24,657 bases of DNA from Prevotella sp. GTDB taxonomy: Bacteria; Bacteroidota; Bacteroidia; Bacteroidales; Bacteroidaceae. Positions 22,577 through 24,657 of this stretch are shown one piece after another. Both the position numbers and the translations under genes were made by a program. The stretch spans positions 1-24,657 of the forward strand of contig JAJPZD010000016.1 in assembly GCA_021204605.1 (NCBI GenBank), read 5' to 3'. The notes under the pieces are model-generated. The model saw only the letters and a program-made list of their open reading frames with translations, was not told the DNA's origin and ran no database searches. Numbering within the stretch: the first letter of the stretch is position 1; every line of letters begins with the position of its first letter.

Positions 22577-24529
22577 ATGAACAAAATATTCAGTTATTGC
22601 GCAGTGCTCCTATTCTCCGTATCAGCGTTTTCTTTGGTATCGTGTACGGAAGAATATGATTACACAGGAGCAAAGGCGGAAGGGGAACAGGTGTATTTCA
22701 GCAATTCCCTTTTGAGTACGTTGGAAGTGTCTTCTTCGGAAAACAGTTTCCAGATACCGGTGAACCGCGTCAACACGAACGGCAGTGTGACAGTGCCGCT
22801 CGATATTACAATGCCTGACAACAGCGACTACACTGTTACGAGCTCTTCGGTAACGTTTGCAGACGGAGAGTCAGAGGCTTATCTTACATTTACTTATGAC
22901 CCTGAAAACATGGATTACGACACGTTCCAGGATATCAGTATTGCTGTCGCTGACGCAGCTTACACATCGCAATACGGTGATTCTTCCTATTCATTCTCAG
23001 TCGCAATGACTGCCTGGGTTACTATGGATGGATATGCAAGTTTCCGCGACGGAATAATGGCTGACATGTATGGGGCTGATTTCCTCGTATATGATGTTGA
23101 AATTCAGGAAAGTGAGACAACGCCCGGCCGTTACCGTATCGTAAATCCATACTCGGCAGAGACTACGTTCGGTAAGACTTACGGCTATTTCTTCTCTTTT
23201 GCAGAGGGTAATCATTATATCGTGATCGATGCTACTGACCCTGACTATGTTTGGGTAGATGGAGAATTCTATTCAGGCGCATACTATGTAGGCAATGGCG
23301 AGATACTTTTCTATAGTCAGGTATATGCGTGGATGCAACAGGGATATAGCGTTGATTATATAAAACAGACAAACCCAGAGGTGTTCGGAAAATTGAAAGA
23401 TGGTGTAATCACTTTCCCAGCTGTTTCATTGCTTGCTGAAGTGCCGGATGATCCTAATCTCTATGGAGCCGATTATTCGGGAATGTTTGCAGTAGCACTT
23501 CCTGGTTATGAGATAAAAGACTACTCTGCATCGTTTGAATATACCGGCCGTTTCACAGATACCTCGGATGTTGACTATGCACAGGGAACTATTACATTCA
23601 GTTCTGACGTGGCTTCTGTTAAGTATTATGTGGCGGCAGATGGCGATGATGTGGATGCCATTATAGAGGCTATCAATGAAGGGGATTTAGACGCAGAAAA
23701 GATTACCGAGAGCGGCACTTCTCTTAGCTTTGAGCTGACCGAGTCGGGCTATTACACTGTAATATTGATTATGTGCGACGAGAATGGGGATATGGTGAGC
23801 AGCAGCACAACAAAGTTCTATTTCAAGTCTGGCAACTCTACAAGCACCGAGGCAGTCTGGGTACCGATACATACCGGTTATTACTACTATAATATGGTGG
23901 CCGACTTTGTTTCGGATCAATATGGGAATTATCCCGGAAGTGTCTTTGAGCAAGCAATAGTGGACGATGAGGTACTCTACCAGAATATGTCGAATCCGAC
24001 TGAGTATAAGGTTGAACCTTGGGGTATGGCTGATGATGGCTGTCTTATGTTTACTATGGACAGTGAGGGATATATAAGCTTCATCAACCAGGATACAGGA
24101 TTGACTTACGAGGAATCAGGAACAACATACACTGTATATGGTTCTGACTTCTTTACACTGCTCCCTGAATACACCGATGGTACAGCAACCAGTTGGCGTT
24201 ATCATGATGATAGTTATGACCCGAATTATTATGAGTATGACTTCGGTACAATCTATCATATTAATGATTATTATGGCGGCTATGGCTATTTCGGCGGTGC
24301 TTACGAGTCGTTCTATACTGACTCTGGCATAAACGCAAGTAGGGTTCAGGAGATAGAGGATAATGCGAAAGTTCCAAGAAGTCTCAGAAAGTCTGACTTG
24401 ACGAGCAACCGTATAAGTGTGCTTACTAACGGTGTTTACAATTCTAAGACGAGTCTGTTTAAGAAAATATTGGCAAACAAGCCACTGTCTCTTAACAAAC
24501 AACCAGCCAAGATAAAGAAGCTGAAGTAA
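22577..24529 (+). CDS. Large surface lipoprotein of unknown function in the susCD operon
   Basis: This 650-residue protein starts with a lipoprotein signal (MNKIFSYCAVLLFSVSAFSL, lipobox LVSC, C23). After it comes a beta-rich domain (about 38-150) that looks Calx-beta- or Ig-like: VYFSNSLLSTLEVSS ... VPLDITMPDNSDYTVT ... GESEAYLTFTYDP. The next part (about 150-300) begins WVTMDGYASFRDGIM and contains VYDVEIQESETTPGRYRIVN, a pattern I associate with Bacteroidales operon lipoproteins. The middle and C-terminal parts are rich in Tyr, Asp and Gly. The last 50 residues are by contrast basic (FKKILANKPLSLNKQPAKIK and KLK). It occupies the SusE/SusF position and is probably a surface glycan- or protein-binding partner. 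I see no catalytic motif. Confidence 0.8.
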   Translation: MNKIFSYCAVLLFSVSAFSLVSCTEEYDYTGAKAEGEQVYFSNSLLSTLEVSSSENSFQIPVNRVNTNGSVTVPLDITMPDNSDYTVTSSSVTFADGESEAYLTFTYDPENMDYDTFQDISIAVADAAYTSQYGDSSYSFSVAMTAWVTMDGYASFRDGIMADMYGADFLVYDVEIQESETTPGRYRIVNPYSAETTFGKTYGYFFSFAEGNHYIVIDATDPDYVWVDGEFYSGAYYVGNGEILFYSQVYAWMQQGYSVDYIKQTNPEVFGKLKDGVITFPAVSLLAEVPDDPNLYGADYSGMFAVALPGYEIKDYSASFEYTGRFTDTSDVDYAQGTITFSSDVASVKYYVAADGDDVDAIIEAINEGDLDAEKITESGTSLSFELTESGYYTVILIMCDENGDMVSSSTTKFYFKSGNSTSTEAVWVPIHTGYYYYNMVADFVSDQYGNYPGSVFEQAIVDDEVLYQNMSNPTEYKVEPWGMADDGCLMFTMDSEGYISFINQDTGLTYEESGTTYTVYGSDFFTLLPEYTDGTATSWRYHDDSYDPNYYEYDFGTIYHINDYYGGYGYFGGAYESFYTDSGINASRVQEIEDNAKVPRSLRKSDLTSNRISVLTNGVYNSKTSLFKKILANKPLSLNKQPAKIKKLK

Positions 24530-24557
24530 TTGAGCTTGAGATATAATTGACAAAATT

Positions 24558-24612
24558 CCCCCATCCTGCACGAGGTATTTGCATACTTCATAACAGGATG
24601 GGGGCTTCGTTT
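24558..24612 (+). terminator. Strong hairpin terminator after the susCD operon
   Basis: CCCCCATCCTG (24558-24568) pairs perfectly with CAGGATGGGGG (24594-24604), followed by CTTCGTTT. The 25-base loop contains a second, inner stem (GAGGTAT with ATACTTC around TTGC, one G-U pair). It begins 28 bases after the lipoprotein stop and marks the end of the operon, so any enzyme gene beyond the window would need its own promoter or read-through. Confidence 0.85.
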
Positions 24613-24657
24613 GCAGAATACTAAATATAATAAGAATTAAACTAAGTTAAAATAGCA

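Noticed and set aside
1..24657. tRNA, rRNA or riboswitch genes
   Set aside because: Reading the intergenic stretches on both strands showed no cloverleaf, rRNA segment or recognisable riboswitch core; small non-coding RNAs cannot be excluded by eye.

Overview
The window looks like chromosomal DNA from a member of the Bacteroidales, most likely Prevotella-like. This rests on a SusC/SusD pair, promoter elements of the Bacteroidetes type (TAnnTTTG, once with a TTTG box exactly 19 bp upstream), lack of clear Shine-Dalgarno sites, and protein sequences that read as Bacteroidales. The genus is an inference.

Region 1 (1-3133, mostly + strand) is accessory DNA. It holds an AbiEi-type antitoxin gene whose toxin partner has been cut down to its first codons and joined to the tail of an IS3-type transposase, then an intact DUF1016/YhcG-type PD-(D/E)XK nuclease with an internal palindromic repeat. 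A 374-bp non-coding block bounded by 12-bp inverted repeats follows, then a second copy of the antitoxin promoter region with a truncated antitoxin reading frame. The first 132 bases of the window recur without a mismatch at 2561-2692.

Region 2 (3134-13023, all - strand) is read from right to left. It begins with nadK and a periplasmic TlpA-type thioredoxin, then a MATE exporter, a cytidylate-kinase-like protein and a small phosphoesterase. Next comes a nucleotide-sugar block: rmlB, purT, a membrane acyltransferase broken at a run of eight G, an FdtA-type 3,4-ketoisomerase, a FemAB/GNAT-like acyltransferase and an FdtB-type aminotransferase. Together rmlB, the ketoisomerase and the aminotransferase would make a dTDP-3-amino-3,6-dideoxyhexose, and the two acyltransferases could decorate it or its glycan. 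No rmlA or glycosyltransferase lies in the window. The G8 tract is the main discovery candidate: changing its length to 6 or 9 restores a full-length acyltransferase whose stop codon then overlaps the fdtA start as ATGA, so this may be a phase-variable switch.

Region 3 (13234-17411, + strand) is housekeeping: pdxJ, a DJ-1/PfpI protein, ispD with a hairpin terminator, and recG.

Region 4 (17412-24657, + strand) is a nutrient-uptake operon: a SusC-type TonB-dependent porin, a SusD-type lipoprotein and a large, unrecognised surface lipoprotein, closed by a strong hairpin terminator. Its promoter region has a near-ideal Bacteroidetes promoter and two short palindromes that could be operators. No glycoside hydrolase or dedicated regulator is visible, so the substrate is unknown.
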